DNA of 64,000 nucleotides from Chloroflexota bacterium (GCA_021325635.1 JAJPGV010000030.1:62001-126000), one strand, 5' to 3'. Shown: positions 1-10,634, numbered from the stretch's first letter. Numbers and translations: made by a program. Notes: generated by a model not told the origin, from the letters alone.

Positions 1-2
1 AC

Positions 3-221
3 CGCGAGCGCTGCACGCTGTGTGTCTTCGGCGAGATGTGGACGGTCGAATTTCACCGCCTCGGGGCTGACTGCCGTCATCCGAACGCGGCCACCTGGCC
101 CCACATGGAGCGCTGGAGCGACGGCACCATGTCCATCCGTCCCGATGGGCCGCCGTGTCCGCACTTCGAGCCTCGAACAGACAGTCTGATGTCCGAGCTC
201 GATGCCGTCAATGGCGGCTAG
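3..221 (+). CDS. Cys-containing hypothetical protein, 5' truncated by window edge
   Basis: The frame is open to the left edge, so the start is missing and only the last 72 codons are visible. The visible part has a CxxC pair near its beginning, a further single Cys, a CPH near its end and several His, which could form a small metal site. I do not recognise the family. Its last 20 bases overlap the start of the DUF1684 gene, so the two are probably co-transcribed. That it is a real gene is an inference from this overlap and from the open frame. Confidence 0.45.
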   Translation, partial: RERCTLCVFGEMWTVEFHRLGADCRHPNAATWPHMERWSDGTMSIRPDGPPCPHFEPRTDSLMSELDAVNGG

Positions 222-891
222 CAGCGAGTACCTGCAGCTGCTCGACTGGCGGCGGCGCATGGCCGGCCTCTTCGCGGAGGCGCGCAGCAAGAGCGGCACC
301 GAAGCTGCCCTGATGGCGTTTCGGGCCCAAAAAGACGAGCTGTTCCGCAGCCATCCCCAGAGTCCCATTCCCGCGGACCACCGTCCCGGGTTCAAGGGTT
401 TGCGCTATTGGCCCTACGCCGCCGCCGCGCGAGTCAGTGCGACCTTCCAGCCCGGCACCGAGGATCCGGACGGCCTCGGGCCTGACGCCCCGCCAAGCAC
501 TTCGACCCCTACCCCTGCTGGCGCGGGGGTGGCATCGGGCGCGGACGCCGAGCTGATTCGCTTCGGCAGCTTGCGCTTCGATTACGGCGGCTCCAGCTGC
601 ACGCTGGGAGCGTTCTGGCTAGCCGGCTATGGCGGTGGCCTGTTCGTTCCCTTCCGCGACGCGACCAGCGGGCATGAGACCTATGGCGGCGGCCGCTATC
701 TCATCGATTCCATCAAGGGCGCAGACCTGGGATCCGACTGGACGGCCGGTACGGTGATGCTCGACTTCAACTACGCCTACCATCCGTCCTGTGCCTACGA
801 TCCGCGCTGGAGCTGTCCGCTCGCCCCTGGGGCAAACTGGCTGGCGGTGCCCGTTCTGGCCGGTGAGCGACTGCAGGGGCAGTTTCCTTAG
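202..891 (+). CDS. DUF1684 domain protein
   Basis: A 229-residue protein whose C-terminal half matches what I know of the DUF1684 family: a G-x-L-x-F segment, then FRDATSG followed by TY, then LDFNYAYHPSC, CPLAPGANWL and a final AGE motif. The N-terminus has the usual Y-L-x-x-x-x-x-W-R-R beginning. The conserved Cys, His and Asp could hold a metal, but the family has no established function. ATG at 202 and an internal ATG at 211 are both possible starts; neither has a strong ribosome site. It converges on nth, with the two stop codons overlapping by a few bases. Confidence 0.8.
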   Translation: MPSMAASSEYLQLLDWRRRMAGLFAEARSKSGTEAALMAFRAQKDELFRSHPQSPIPADHRPGFKGLRYWPYAAAARVSATFQPGTEDPDGLGPDAPPSTSTPTPAGAGVASGADAELIRFGSLRFDYGGSSCTLGAFWLAGYGGGLFVPFRDATSGHETYGGGRYLIDSIKGADLGSDWTAGTVMLDFNYAYHPSCAYDPRWSCPLAPGANWLAVPVLAGERLQGQFP

Positions 892-1600
892 ACCTTGAAG
901 GCGGACGGGCACAGGTCGTTGATCGAGCAGCGGGCGCACTGTGGACGCTGGGCGTAGCAGCAGCGGCGTCCATGCCAGATCAGCAGATGTGAGAACAGCG
1001 TCCAATCGTCGCGGGGCACGATGGCCATGAGGTCGCGCTCGATCTTCACCGGGTCCTTTTCCTGGGTGAGTCCCAGCCGGCCGGCGAGCCTGATGACGTG
1101 CGTGTCGACGACGACCCTTCGTTGAGTCCGAAGGCCGTTCCCAGCACGACGTTCGCGGTCTTGCGCGCAACGCCCGGCAGCTTGAGGAGCTCCGGCATGG
1201 TGCGGGGAACTTCCGAATTGAAGTCCTGCTCGATCATCCTGGCCGCGCCCTGAATGGACTTGGTCTTGTTGCGGTAGAAGCCGGTTGGCTTGACGATCTC
1301 TTCCACTTCTTGGGGAGGAGCCACGGCCAGGTCGTGCGGGGTGGGGTAGCGTTCGAACAGCGCCGGGGTCGTCAGGTTCACGCGCTTGTCGGTGGACTGC
1401 GCCGACAGGATCGTGGCCACGAGCAGCTGGAATGCGCTCTGGTGGTCCAGCTCACACTTCACGTCCGGGTAGGTCTGGTGCAGGCGGCGGATAATCTCGG
1501 CAACTCTGGCCCGCCGTGCTTTCATCGACTCCTGGGGCATGGAACGTGTCCGGCGAACCGGCTGGTCAGCCGAACGGGCGGCTGCAGAAGCGCGCGGCAT
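888..1600 (-). CDS. nth: Endonuclease III, interrupted by one frameshift
   Basis: DNA glycosylase/AP lyase of base excision repair. The N-terminal part carries the helix-hairpin-helix LPGVARKTANVVLG with the catalytic Lys. After GLNEG the frame changes. In the other frame follow VVVDTHVIRLAGRLGL with the catalytic Asp, and a C-terminal C-x6-C-x2-C-x5-C iron-sulphur loop ending at 888. One extra G in the run at 1115-1117 would restore the whole enzyme, so this is a one-base deletion or a sequence error rather than decay. A start at 1600 is favoured because TAACAT lies 8 bases upstream; ATG codons at 1540 and 1525 are alternatives, and 1525 sits closest to the family's usual start. Confidence 0.85.
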
Positions 1601-1608
1601 CGTGGCAA

Positions 1609-1614
1609 ATGTTA
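1609..1614 (-). promoter_or_regulatory. Candidate -10 box of nth
   Basis: TAACAT on the minus strand, 8 bases before the ATG at 1600. This spacing places the transcription start at or very near the start codon. Confidence 0.35.
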
Positions 1615-1715
1615 GACGGCGCCCAACTACTGGGGAATGTAGAGCGGCAGGGCCGTTTGCGGGCCACGCTTCTAAAATCAACAGCGTGGCAGCTCCCGAG
1701 TGGCAACGCTAGGCG

Positions 1716-2237
1716 TTGAAGCCACAGGGGCACGTCCTGGCCTCCGCCGGCCTCGGAGCTCTGTTCTGGGCCCGGTCGCGCGACCCGCGCACGATGCTGT
1801 TATCCCTCGGTTTTGGCGTGCTGGTCGACCTCGATCATCTTCTGGATTACTGGTACTCCGAGAAACGAATCTGCTTCGACGCCCGCGAATTCATGGCCAC
1901 GCGCTACTGGCGCAAGAGCGGGAGGATCTTCATCCTGTTCCATGGGTTCGAGTACCTGCCGCTGCTGTTCCTGCTGTGGCAGGGACTGAAGGGCAGGCGC
2001 TGGGCCATGGCGGCTACCAGCGCTATGGCCAGCCACGTTTTGGCCGATCATTTCGTAAATGACCTCAAGCCGTTGGGCTACTTCGTGCTCTATCGCCTGG
2101 CTCACCGGTTTCGCGCTTCGGAGATCATCGACCGACCGAAATCGGATCGCCGCGAGGTGGAGCGCCTGGCGATCCGGCGCCTCGCGGAGCGCGGTGAGCT
2201 GCCGCTGCTGCGCCGCCTCCTGCACGTATTCGTATGA
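1716..2237 (+). CDS. Membrane protein, possible metal-dependent hydrolase-like family
   Basis: A 173-residue protein beginning at TTG, divergent from nth. Polar motifs sit among hydrophobic helices: HVLAS near the N-terminus, DLDHLLDYWY after the first hydrophobic segment, HGFEYLPLL before a second, and SHVLADHFVND before a third. This His/Asp pattern resembles the YdjM-type membrane-bound metal-dependent hydrolase-like proteins, but the match is by eye and weak. The C-terminal 50 residues are strongly charged and probably cytoplasmic. No ATG or GTG lies in frame nearby. TAAAAT at 1673-1678 is a possible -10 box. Confidence 0.6.
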   Translation: MKPQGHVLASAGLGALFWARSRDPRTMLLSLGFGVLVDLDHLLDYWYSEKRICFDAREFMATRYWRKSGRIFILFHGFEYLPLLFLLWQGLKGRRWAMAATSAMASHVLADHFVNDLKPLGYFVLYRLAHRFRASEIIDRPKSDRREVERLAIRRLAERGELPLLRRLLHVFV

Positions 2238-2289
2238 GGACTAAGCTTGCTTGCCGCGGGCGGAGTAGCTATTCTCCGGCGGGAGGAAG

Positions 2290-3009
2290 ATGAGTCAGTC
2301 GCACACGGGTCGGGGAGCGACCAAGTCGCCGGCGCAGCTGCTGGCCGGCACACCGCTCTTCGCCGTCCTGCCACCTGCCGACCTCGAAGAGCTCGCTAGC
2401 GCCTCGAAGATTCGGCTCTACCAGCGGGGGGACGTGATCTTCCGCAAAGACGACCCCGGCGTCACCCTCTTCGTCATCGCCAGTGGCGTGGTCAAGATCT
2501 CCGTGTCCTCGGCCGAGGGTGAGGAAATCATCCTGGCCATCCTGACCGCCGGGCAATTCTTCGGCGAGATGGCCCTGTTCGACGATCTGCCGCGCTCGGC
2601 CGACGCGGAAGCGCTCGAAACGACGGAGCTCATGAGCGTGCTTCGTGACGACCTCCTGAACCTGCTGGAGCGGCGCCCGCGCGCGGCCATCATCCAGCTG
2701 CTGAAAGTGCTGGGGCAGCGCCTGCGGGCAACGGACGAGCTGCTTCAGGACGCGGCGTTCCTGGACATCCCGTCACGGCTGGCGAAGCGGCTCATCGAGC
2801 TGGCCGAGGCCCACGGCGAGAACACGCCCGAGGGTATGCGCATCACCCTGCGGCTTACCCAGCAGGACCTGGCCAGCATGATCGGTGCGCGACGCGAGAA
2901 CGTGAACCGCGCGCTGGCCTACTACCAGAGTCGCGGCTGGTTGACCAAGACGCGAGGCTATTTCACCGTCTTGAACATGGATCAGCTGCGCGCCCGCGCA
3001 GCCATCTGA
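2290..3009 (+). CDS. Crp/Fnr family transcriptional regulator
   Basis: A 239-residue regulator with an N-terminal cyclic-nucleotide-binding domain (about residues 15-130) and a C-terminal winged helix (about 150-225). The phosphate-binding cassette reads FGEMALFDDLPRSADA, keeping the Glu and the Arg-Ser pair that contact cAMP in E. coli CRP. There is no N-terminal Cys cluster, so it is not an Fnr-type oxygen sensor. The recognition helix contains RRENVNR (about 201-207), equivalent to CRP Arg180-Glu181-Arg185. ATG at 2290 follows a strong GGAGG; TATTCT at 2271-2276 is a plausible -10 box. A CRP-type palindrome at 30136 upstream of acs is a candidate target. Confidence 0.92.
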   Translation: MSQSHTGRGATKSPAQLLAGTPLFAVLPPADLEELASASKIRLYQRGDVIFRKDDPGVTLFVIASGVVKISVSSAEGEEIILAILTAGQFFGEMALFDDLPRSADAEALETTELMSVLRDDLLNLLERRPRAAIIQLLKVLGQRLRATDELLQDAAFLDIPSRLAKRLIELAEAHGENTPEGMRITLRLTQQDLASMIGARRENVNRALAYYQSRGWLTKTRGYFTVLNMDQLRARAAI

Positions 3010-3033
3010 GCCGCCGGCTCAATTCCCGGCGGC
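3010..3033. terminator. Inverted repeat between convergent genes
   Basis: GCCGCCGG and CCGGCGGC form a perfect 8-bp stem around an 8-base loop, between the convergent crp-like and pspA-like genes. There is no T tract, so this may be a bidirectional factor-assisted terminator. Confidence 0.45.
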
Positions 3034-3046
3034 AGCCGAAGCTCTT

Positions 3047-3424
3047 CTAGCTCAGCCCGAGCTGGCGCTTCAAGGCCGCCAGATCCCGCTCGAGGCGATC
3101 TTCACTTTCCAGGCGGGCCAGGCGCTGCTCGACCGACGGCCCCGACCGTGCTCGTCGCACCACCACTGTTGGCTTCGCCTGCTTGAGGGCGCTGACCGCG
3201 CGGGCCTGCTCCTGATATTGAGCCAGGTAGGTCTTCGCCTTTCGTTGCGCCTCTCGGTGCCGATCGAGGGCCTGCCGCGCCAGCTCGTCCTCGCCCCGGC
3301 GTCGGGCCAGCTCAGCACGCCCAAGCCAGCGGGCCGTTTCCTGCTCCCAGCGCTGGCTTTCGGTGAACAGCAGGTGCTCGTGCGCTATAGCCCGGCGCAG
3401 CTGTTCGGCCTTATCGGCGCTCAC
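3047..3424 (-). CDS. Short PspA/IM30-like coiled-coil protein
   Basis: A 125-residue, highly charged, almost wholly helical protein. The central pattern WLGRAELARRRGEDELARQAL resembles the region of PspA/IM30 where helices 2 and 3 meet (aelAl.kG.e.LAreAL). Full PspA has about 220 residues, so the N-terminal membrane-binding helix and part of the coiled coil are missing. It follows the XRE regulator with a 9-base gap and is surely in its operon. A membrane-stress role is inferred from family resemblance and the paired regulator. Confidence 0.6.
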   Translation of the reverse strand: MSADKAEQLRRAIAHEHLLFTESQRWEQETARWLGRAELARRRGEDELARQALDRHREAQRKAKTYLAQYQEQARAVSALKQAKPTVVVRRARSGPSVEQRLARLESEDRLERDLAALKRQLGLS

Positions 3425-3433
3425 GGCCGCTCC

Positions 3434-3907
3434 TTACGCGGATCGTTTGGCGTGGCCGGACGCGGCGTACTTCGGGCCCGCGGGCTGGCTGAGCATCTTG
3501 TCCAGGGCCTCGAACAGCCGTCGCGGGTCGGGGTGTCGCGCCATCCGCAACAGCAGGTGATACAGGAAGATGTCGTCGCGCATCTCCTCCGCTCCGGCAG
3601 TCAGCCAGGCGCGCAGCGCATCCGGCTCGGCCGCTACGTCAGACACGATTGCCGACTGGTACTCGGCCGGGTCCCCGACCAGGTAGCCCGGTAGGACCTT
3701 GAAGAAGCGCGCCAGCAGAGAGCGGGTCGCCGGGGACATATGCGTGCGAGCGCCCGATTCGAGCTGGCACAGGTACGCGTGCGAGATGCTTTCCCCGAGC
3801 TCCGCCTGCATGGCCCGCAGGACTTCGGCCTTGGTCATTGGCCGGCGCAGGCCGCGAAGCTCCCCTTCGAGCTCGCGCAGCTGTTTCAGCTTCTCCGCCA
3901 GGACCAT
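3434..3907 (-). CDS. XRE-family helix-turn-helix regulator
   Basis: A 157-residue protein. Residues about 20-75 form an XRE-type helix-turn-helix, with E-x-x-x-x-S-x-A-Y-x-x-x-L-E-x-G followed by P-x-x-x-x-x-L-A-x-x-F. The C-terminal half is helical and may serve oligomerisation. It starts an operon with the PspA-like gene, an arrangement that suggests control of an envelope-stress response. TAGATT 12 bases before the ATG could be the -10 box. The upstream region is a repeat tract rather than ordinary intergenic DNA. Confidence 0.8.
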   Translation of the reverse strand: MVLAEKLKQLRELEGELRGLRRPMTKAEVLRAMQAELGESISHAYLCQLESGARTHMSPATRSLLARFFKVLPGYLVGDPAEYQSAIVSDVAAEPDALRAWLTAGAEEMRDDIFLYHLLLRMARHPDPRRLFEALDKMLSQPAGPKYAASGHAKRSA

Positions 3908-3940
3908 GACTTTGCCTAGAATCTAGCAGATAGCTATATG

Positions 3941-4047
3941 AGGGTTGAGGGTCCAGGGTTGAGGGTCGAGGGTTCAGGGCCAGGGCCAGGGCCAGGGCCA
4001 GGGCCAGGGCCAGGGCCAGGGCCAGGGCCAGGGTCGAGGGTCTAGGG
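3941..4047. repeat. Heptamer/hexamer tandem repeat tract A
   Basis: Starts as 7-base units of the type AGGGTTG, AGGGTCC and AGGGTCG, then collapses into about nine copies of the 6-base unit GGGCCA, and returns to GGGTCGA and GGGTCTA. It fills the space between the start of the XRE gene and the stop codon of the DUF402 gene, which it overlaps by a few bases. The heptamers are the reverse complement of those in tract C at 49986-50122. Confidence 0.9.
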
Positions 4048-4578
4048 TATGGGGGGTGGGGTGGGAGGTAGGTCCCAGAAGGGCTCGATGGCGCGTGGGG
4101 GGCCAATCCGGTCGAAGGGGGGCTGGCGGGTAAGGATCCAGCTGGTGACCTCGCGCAGTCCGGCGCGCGCCTGTTCGACGTCCGCCGGCGAGAGGTCGGC
4201 GCGGAGCAGATCCTCTTCGTCGAGCAGCACGAAGCGGCCGTCGGGAAAGACGAATAGGTCCAGCTCCATGTCTTCGAAGCGCAGCTGGTCGCCGTCCAGC
4301 TCTATTGGCCGGCAGATGTTGCAGTACCAGCCCTTGGTCCTGTGGTTGCGCTGGGATCGGATCTCCCAGATGCTGAACCAGCGCTGGGTGAAGTACGTTT
4401 CGACGAACAGGTCGCCGGGCTCGAACACCGTGTAACCCAGGAACAGGGGCTCGCTGCGCTCCCAGTGAGCGTGGACCAGGAGCTGCTGCTCATCCTGTTC
4501 GACGACCAGTCCCTGCCACGAAAAGATCACGCGGCGGTCGTGCCCCAGCTTGGAGATGGTGATCGTGCGGATGCGCAA
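4042..4578 (-). CDS. DUF402 domain protein
   Basis: A 178-residue protein. The middle third matches the DUF402 (FomD-like barrel) pattern: a GYTVFEPGD segment, a WF-x-I-W-E-I strand, GWYCNICRPIE, then DMELDLFVFPDG and VLLDEED. Relatives act as nucleotide-diphosphate phosphatases or have unknown roles, so no substrate can be named. The Pro-rich C-terminus is encoded where the repeat tract begins, which may have extended it. The gene is divergent from the cupin gene and shares an overlapping -10 region with it. Confidence 0.8.
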   Translation of the reverse strand: MRIRTITISKLGHDRRVIFSWQGLVVEQDEQQLLVHAHWERSEPLFLGYTVFEPGDLFVETYFTQRWFSIWEIRSQRNHRTKGWYCNICRPIELDGDQLRFEDMELDLFVFPDGRFVLLDEEDLLRADLSPADVEQARAGLREVTSWILTRQPPFDRIGPPRAIEPFWDLPPTPPPIP

Positions 4579-4608
4579 AGCGTACCCTCAGCTTCCGTGG
4601 GTGCGGGC

Positions 4609-4616
4609 ACTATACT
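4609..4616. promoter_or_regulatory. Overlapping divergent -10 boxes
   Basis: The eight bases ACTATACT contain TATACT on the plus strand (4611-4616), 6 bases before the cupin GTG. They also contain TATAGT on the minus strand (4614-4609), about 30 bases before the DUF402 start. Polymerase could bind in one direction at a time. Confidence 0.55.
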
Positions 4617-4622
4617 CCGGCC

Positions 4623-4964
4623 GTGGCCGAGGTCAAAGTGCTGCAGCTGGAAGAGGTTGCTACCCAGCTTCGCGCGCTCGGCCAGGAAATCCGCTACGCG
4701 ACCTGCTTCGAGTCGAACCGTTTTACCCAGGGCATCATCGCCTTCGCAGGCAAGCCGGCCAGCGGCAACCAGATCACCCATGACGACAAAGACGTGCTGT
4801 GCTACGTCATATCGGGTACCGGCCGGCTACGCACCGGCGATAAGGAGATGGTGCTGAAACAGGGCTCCATCTGCCACGTTCCCGCGCAGGAGCCGCACGA
4901 TTTCCAGGCTACCGGCGATCGTGAGCTCGTATTGCTGTACACCCTGGTCGAGGTTGCTAACTGA
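4623..4964 (+). CDS. Small cupin-domain protein
   Basis: A 113-residue single-domain cupin. The first motif region reads G-x-x-x-T-H-D-D-K-D-V-L-C-Y-V-I-S-G and the second contains CHVPAQEPHDF, giving the usual His/Glu-type metal ligands in part. Such small cupins bind a metal and serve as sensors or minor enzymes; nothing here fixes the substrate. The GTG start is preceded 6 bases upstream by TATACT and has no ribosome site, so the mRNA is probably leaderless. gltX begins 11 bases after its stop, so it is likely cotranscribed. Confidence 0.75.
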   Translation: MAEVKVLQLEEVATQLRALGQEIRYATCFESNRFTQGIIAFAGKPASGNQITHDDKDVLCYVISGTGRLRTGDKEMVLKQGSICHVPAQEPHDFQATGDRELVLLYTLVEVAN

Positions 4965-4975
4965 CGGACGCCGTC

Positions 4976-6397
4976 ATGGCCGCGGACGCGCCGGCGCGTC
5001 TGCGGATAGCGCCCTCGCCAACCGGCGATCCACACGTGGGCACGGCCTACATGTCGCTGTTCGACCTCGCGGTCGCGCGGCGGACCCGCGGGCAGTTCAT
5101 CCTGCGCATCGAAGACACCGACCAGGCGCGCTCGACGCCGGAGGCGGAGGAGACGATCTTCCAGGCGCTGCGCTGGCTGGGGCTCGGCTGGGACGAGGGG
5201 CCAGACGTGGGCGGTCCCTACGGTCCGTACCGGCAGTCGGAACGGCTGCCGTTGTATCGCGAGTGCGCCGAGCAGCTGGTGGAGCAGGGCCACGCCTATT
5301 ACTGCACGTGTACCCCTGAACGGCTTGCGGCTCTGCGGCAGCAGCAAATCGCCGCCAAGCAGCCGCCGGGCTACGACCGCCGCTGCCGGGACCTGGGGCT
5401 CCGACCGCGGCCGGATGAGCCGCACGTCATCCGCATGAAGATGCCTCTCGAGGGGGAGAGCATCTTCACCGACCTCGTGCGCGGTGAGCTCCGCCGGCCG
5501 TTCAAGGACAGCGACGATCAGGTCATCGTGAAGTCGGACGGCTTCCCCACGTACCATCTCGCCGTGGTCGTCGACGATCACCACATGGCCATCAGTCACG
5601 TGGTGCGCGGCGAGGAATGGATTTCCAGCACACCCAAGCACCTGCAGCTGTACCGCTGCTTTGGCTGGGAGCCGCCTCGCTTCGCGCACATGCCGCTGCT
5701 CAGGAATCCCGACAGGAGCAAGGTCAGCAAGCGCAAGAACCCGACTTCCCTGCTGTGGTATCAGCGCCAGGGCTACCTGCCCGAGGCCATGCTCAACTTC
5801 CTGGCCCTGCTGGGCTGGTCCATGCCCGACGGGCGCGAGATCTTCTCCTTCGACGACGTGGTGTCCAACTTCACGTTCGATCGGGTGGTCACCTCGGGGC
5901 CGGTATTCGCCCTCGACAAGCTGCAGTCGATCAACGGTCAGTACATCCGCGGCATGGATCCCGAGCAGCTGCTGGAACGGCTCTTTCGACGCGACTACGT
6001 TCGCGCCCAGCTGCCCCTGGTTCAAGAGCGAATGCGGACGCTCAACGAGTTCCATACGGCGACGGCTTTCTTCTATGCCGACGAGCTGTCTTACGATCGG
6101 TCGCTGCTGATCCCGAAGAAGGCCGCGCCCGATGACGTGCCGCAGTGGCTGAAGGCCGTGCGCCAGCGCATCGAGGAGTTCAGGCCGTGGCGGGCTGTTC
6201 CGTTGGAGGAGCAGCTGCGTGAGCTGGTGGCTGAGCAGTCCTGGAACACCGGGCAGGTATTCATGGCCGTCCGTGTGGCCCTGACCGGCAGCACACAGTC
6301 CCCGCCGCTGACGGAGACGATGGAGGTGCTGGGCCGTGAGAAGACGCTGCAGCGTCTCGATCGTGCCCTGCAGCTGCTGGCGGAAGAGGCGAGCTAG
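4976..6397 (+). CDS. gltX: Glutamyl-tRNA synthetase
   Basis: Class I aminoacyl-tRNA synthetase that charges tRNA-Glu, and tRNA-Gln in organisms with the amidotransferase route. The HIGH-type signature is PSPTGDPHVGTAY near the N-terminus, and the KMSKS-type loop is KVSKRK around residue 250. The zinc-like region CTCTPERLAAL and the C-terminal helical anticodon-binding domain are in place. The 473-residue length is normal. It follows the small cupin gene by 11 bases with no strong ribosome site of its own and converges on obg. Confidence 0.97.
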   Translation: MAADAPARLRIAPSPTGDPHVGTAYMSLFDLAVARRTRGQFILRIEDTDQARSTPEAEETIFQALRWLGLGWDEGPDVGGPYGPYRQSERLPLYRECAEQLVEQGHAYYCTCTPERLAALRQQQIAAKQPPGYDRRCRDLGLRPRPDEPHVIRMKMPLEGESIFTDLVRGELRRPFKDSDDQVIVKSDGFPTYHLAVVVDDHHMAISHVVRGEEWISSTPKHLQLYRCFGWEPPRFAHMPLLRNPDRSKVSKRKNPTSLLWYQRQGYLPEAMLNFLALLGWSMPDGREIFSFDDVVSNFTFDRVVTSGPVFALDKLQSINGQYIRGMDPEQLLERLFRRDYVRAQLPLVQERMRTLNEFHTATAFFYADELSYDRSLLIPKKAAPDDVPQWLKAVRQRIEEFRPWRAVPLEEQLRELVAEQSWNTGQVFMAVRVALTGSTQSPPLTETMEVLGREKTLQRLDRALQLLAEEAS

Positions 6398-6416
6398 CCT
6401 CCAGAGCTCGGCTTCG

Positions 6417-9003
<2,587 letters not shown>

Positions 9004-9009
9004 CCCCTC

Positions 9010-9015
9010 AGTATA
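9010..9015 (-). promoter_or_regulatory. -10 box of radical SAM-obg operon
   Basis: TATACT on the minus strand exactly 6 bases before the GTG at 9003, the same spacing as before the cupin GTG at 4623. A leaderless transcript is expected. Confidence 0.55.
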
Positions 9016-9091
9016 GCCCTGTATAGCAACCTGACGTGTACGAGAAGAGCCGGTCCATCACGTTAGACTGACCGCTTGAAGAGGTGGCCGA

Positions 9092-10387
9092 CTGATCTTT
9101 CCTGACAGCGCCCGTGTCGAAGGCGGGCACCTGTACGTGGGTGGCTGTGACACCGTGGAGCTCGCGCGCCAGTTCGGCACGCCGCTCTACGTCTTCGACG
9201 AGGGGACCCTGCGCGGCAAGGCCCAGGCCTACACGCAGGCGTTTGCCAGCCGCTATCCCAACGTCCTGCTGTGCTATGCAGCCAAGGCGTTCATCAACCC
9301 CTGGCTGGCCAAGCTCCTGGCCGAAGAAGGCCTGGGGCTCGACGTCGTCTCCGCCGGCGAGATGACCGTGGCTCGGCGCGCCGCGTTCCCGATGAGCAAG
9401 GTCCACTTCCATGGAAACAACAAGCTGGCCGACGAGATGGCGCTGGCGCTCGACCTGCAGGTGGGCCGGGTCGTCATCGATAACTTCGGGGAGATCCCGC
9501 TGCTGGAAAGCCTGGCTCAGACGCGGCGTACGGTCGCCGAAGTGCTGCTGCGCATCGCGCCGGGGGTGGAGGCGCACACTCACGACTACCTCCGCACGGG
9601 GGGCCTGTATTCGAAGTTCGGCATCCCGGTCATGACCGATCAGGCCGCCGAGGCAGTAGCTCGCATCGCCGCCTGCAAGCATCTCCGACTGGTCGGCTTC
9701 CACTCCCACATCGGCTCCCAGATCTTCGACCTGCTGCCCTTCGAGGAGAACGTGGCCACGCTGCTCGAGTTCGGCCTGCAGATGCAGGAGCGGCACCAAT
9801 TCGATCTGCTCGAGATCAGCCCGGGCGGCGGGTGGGGCATCCAATACCTCGATTCAGACGATCCTCCGGATATCGCCGATGTGGCCGGCGTCATCACGGC
9901 GACGGTGCGCAGCATCGCGGCGCGAAGCAGGATGCCGCTGCCGAAGCTGGTCCTCGAGCCCGGGCGATCTATCGTCGGGCAGGCTGGGATCACGCTGTAC
10001 ACGGCCGGCGCCATCAAGGACATACCTGGCGTGCGCAAGTACGTGTCGGTGGACGGTGGCATGGCCGACAACATCCGTCCCGCGCTCTACCAGGCTCGCT
10101 ACCAGGCAGTGGTGGCCAACAAAGCGGACTCGGAGGCGTCGGAGACGGTGGCCATCGCCGGCCGGTACTGCGAGTCGGGCGACGTCTTGATCGATGCCGC
10201 TCGGCTTCCTCATATCGAACCGGGCGACGTCGTCGCCGTGCCGGCTACCGGCGCCTACTGCATCCCCATGGCCAGCAACTACAACATGAGCCTGCACCCG
10301 GCCATTGTGGCGGTGAAAGATGGCCAGCCCACCCTGATCCGCCGCCGCCAGACGTACGACGATCTGCTGGCCTGCGAAATCTTCTGA
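9092..10387 (+). CDS. lysA: Diaminopimelate decarboxylase, probable CTG start
   Basis: PLP enzyme that makes L-lysine from meso-diaminopimelate. The family landmarks are GTPLYVFDE, YAAKAF with the PLP lysine, GFHSHIGSQI, GGGWGIQY and LEPGRSIVGQAG; a Cys-Glu pair appears in RYCESGD. The first in-frame GTG is at 9137, but it cuts off conserved N-terminal residues (FPDSARVEGGHLYVGGCD) that are open back to 9080. CTG at 9092 restores them and stands 4 bases after GAGGTGG, a good ribosome site; TAGACT at 9064-9069 could be the -10 box. I therefore place the start at CTG 9092. Confidence 0.92.
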   Translation: MIFPDSARVEGGHLYVGGCDTVELARQFGTPLYVFDEGTLRGKAQAYTQAFASRYPNVLLCYAAKAFINPWLAKLLAEEGLGLDVVSAGEMTVARRAAFPMSKVHFHGNNKLADEMALALDLQVGRVVIDNFGEIPLLESLAQTRRTVAEVLLRIAPGVEAHTHDYLRTGGLYSKFGIPVMTDQAAEAVARIAACKHLRLVGFHSHIGSQIFDLLPFEENVATLLEFGLQMQERHQFDLLEISPGGGWGIQYLDSDDPPDIADVAGVITATVRSIAARSRMPLPKLVLEPGRSIVGQAGITLYTAGAIKDIPGVRKYVSVDGGMADNIRPALYQARYQAVVANKADSEASETVAIAGRYCESGDVLIDAARLPHIEPGDVVAVPATGAYCIPMASNYNMSLHPAIVAVKDGQPTLIRRRQTYDDLLACEIF

Positions 10388-10423
10388 GTCCGGAACTCTG
10401 CCAGGCAGGTTGGCCCTTCCGGC

Positions 10424-10429
10424 TATACT
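10424..10429 (+). promoter_or_regulatory. -10 box of ferredoxin genes
   Basis: TATACT 10 bases before the ATG at 10440, implying a leader of only a few bases. Confidence 0.5.
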
Positions 10430-10439
10430 CCAACGCGCC

Positions 10440-10634
10440 ATGAAAGTGCGTGTGGATCCTGGTCAGTGCGACGGATACGGGAAGTGCGCCAAGGTAGCGC
10501 CGGAGATCTTCAAGCTCGACGAGTTTGGCTATGCCAGTCTCGACGAGGCCGTGGAGGTGGCCGCGGACATGCACGACAAGGTGCGCGAGGCAGCCAAGGT
10601 CTGCCCCAGCAACGCGGTCATTATCGAGGAGTAG
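10440..10634 (+). CDS. Small ferredoxin, [3Fe-4S] type
   Basis: A 64-residue electron carrier. The cluster motif is CDGYGKC, in which the middle Cys of the usual CxxCxxC is replaced, with a distal CP near the C-terminus. Three cluster Cys is the pattern of [3Fe-4S] ferredoxins that serve cytochrome P450s and similar oxygenases. The body (VAPEIFKLDEFGYASL, then V-x-x-A-A-K-V-C-P-S-N-A-V) is typical. It is followed after 7 bases by a [2Fe-2S] protein gene, so the pair probably forms one transcript. Its redox partner is not visible here. Confidence 0.88.
   Translation: MKVRVDPGQCDGYGKCAKVAPEIFKLDEFGYASLDEAVEVAADMHDKVREAAKVCPSNAVIIEE

Noticed and set aside
4802-6055. Long open frame antisense to gltX
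   Set aside because: Shadow frame; gltX is conserved throughout.
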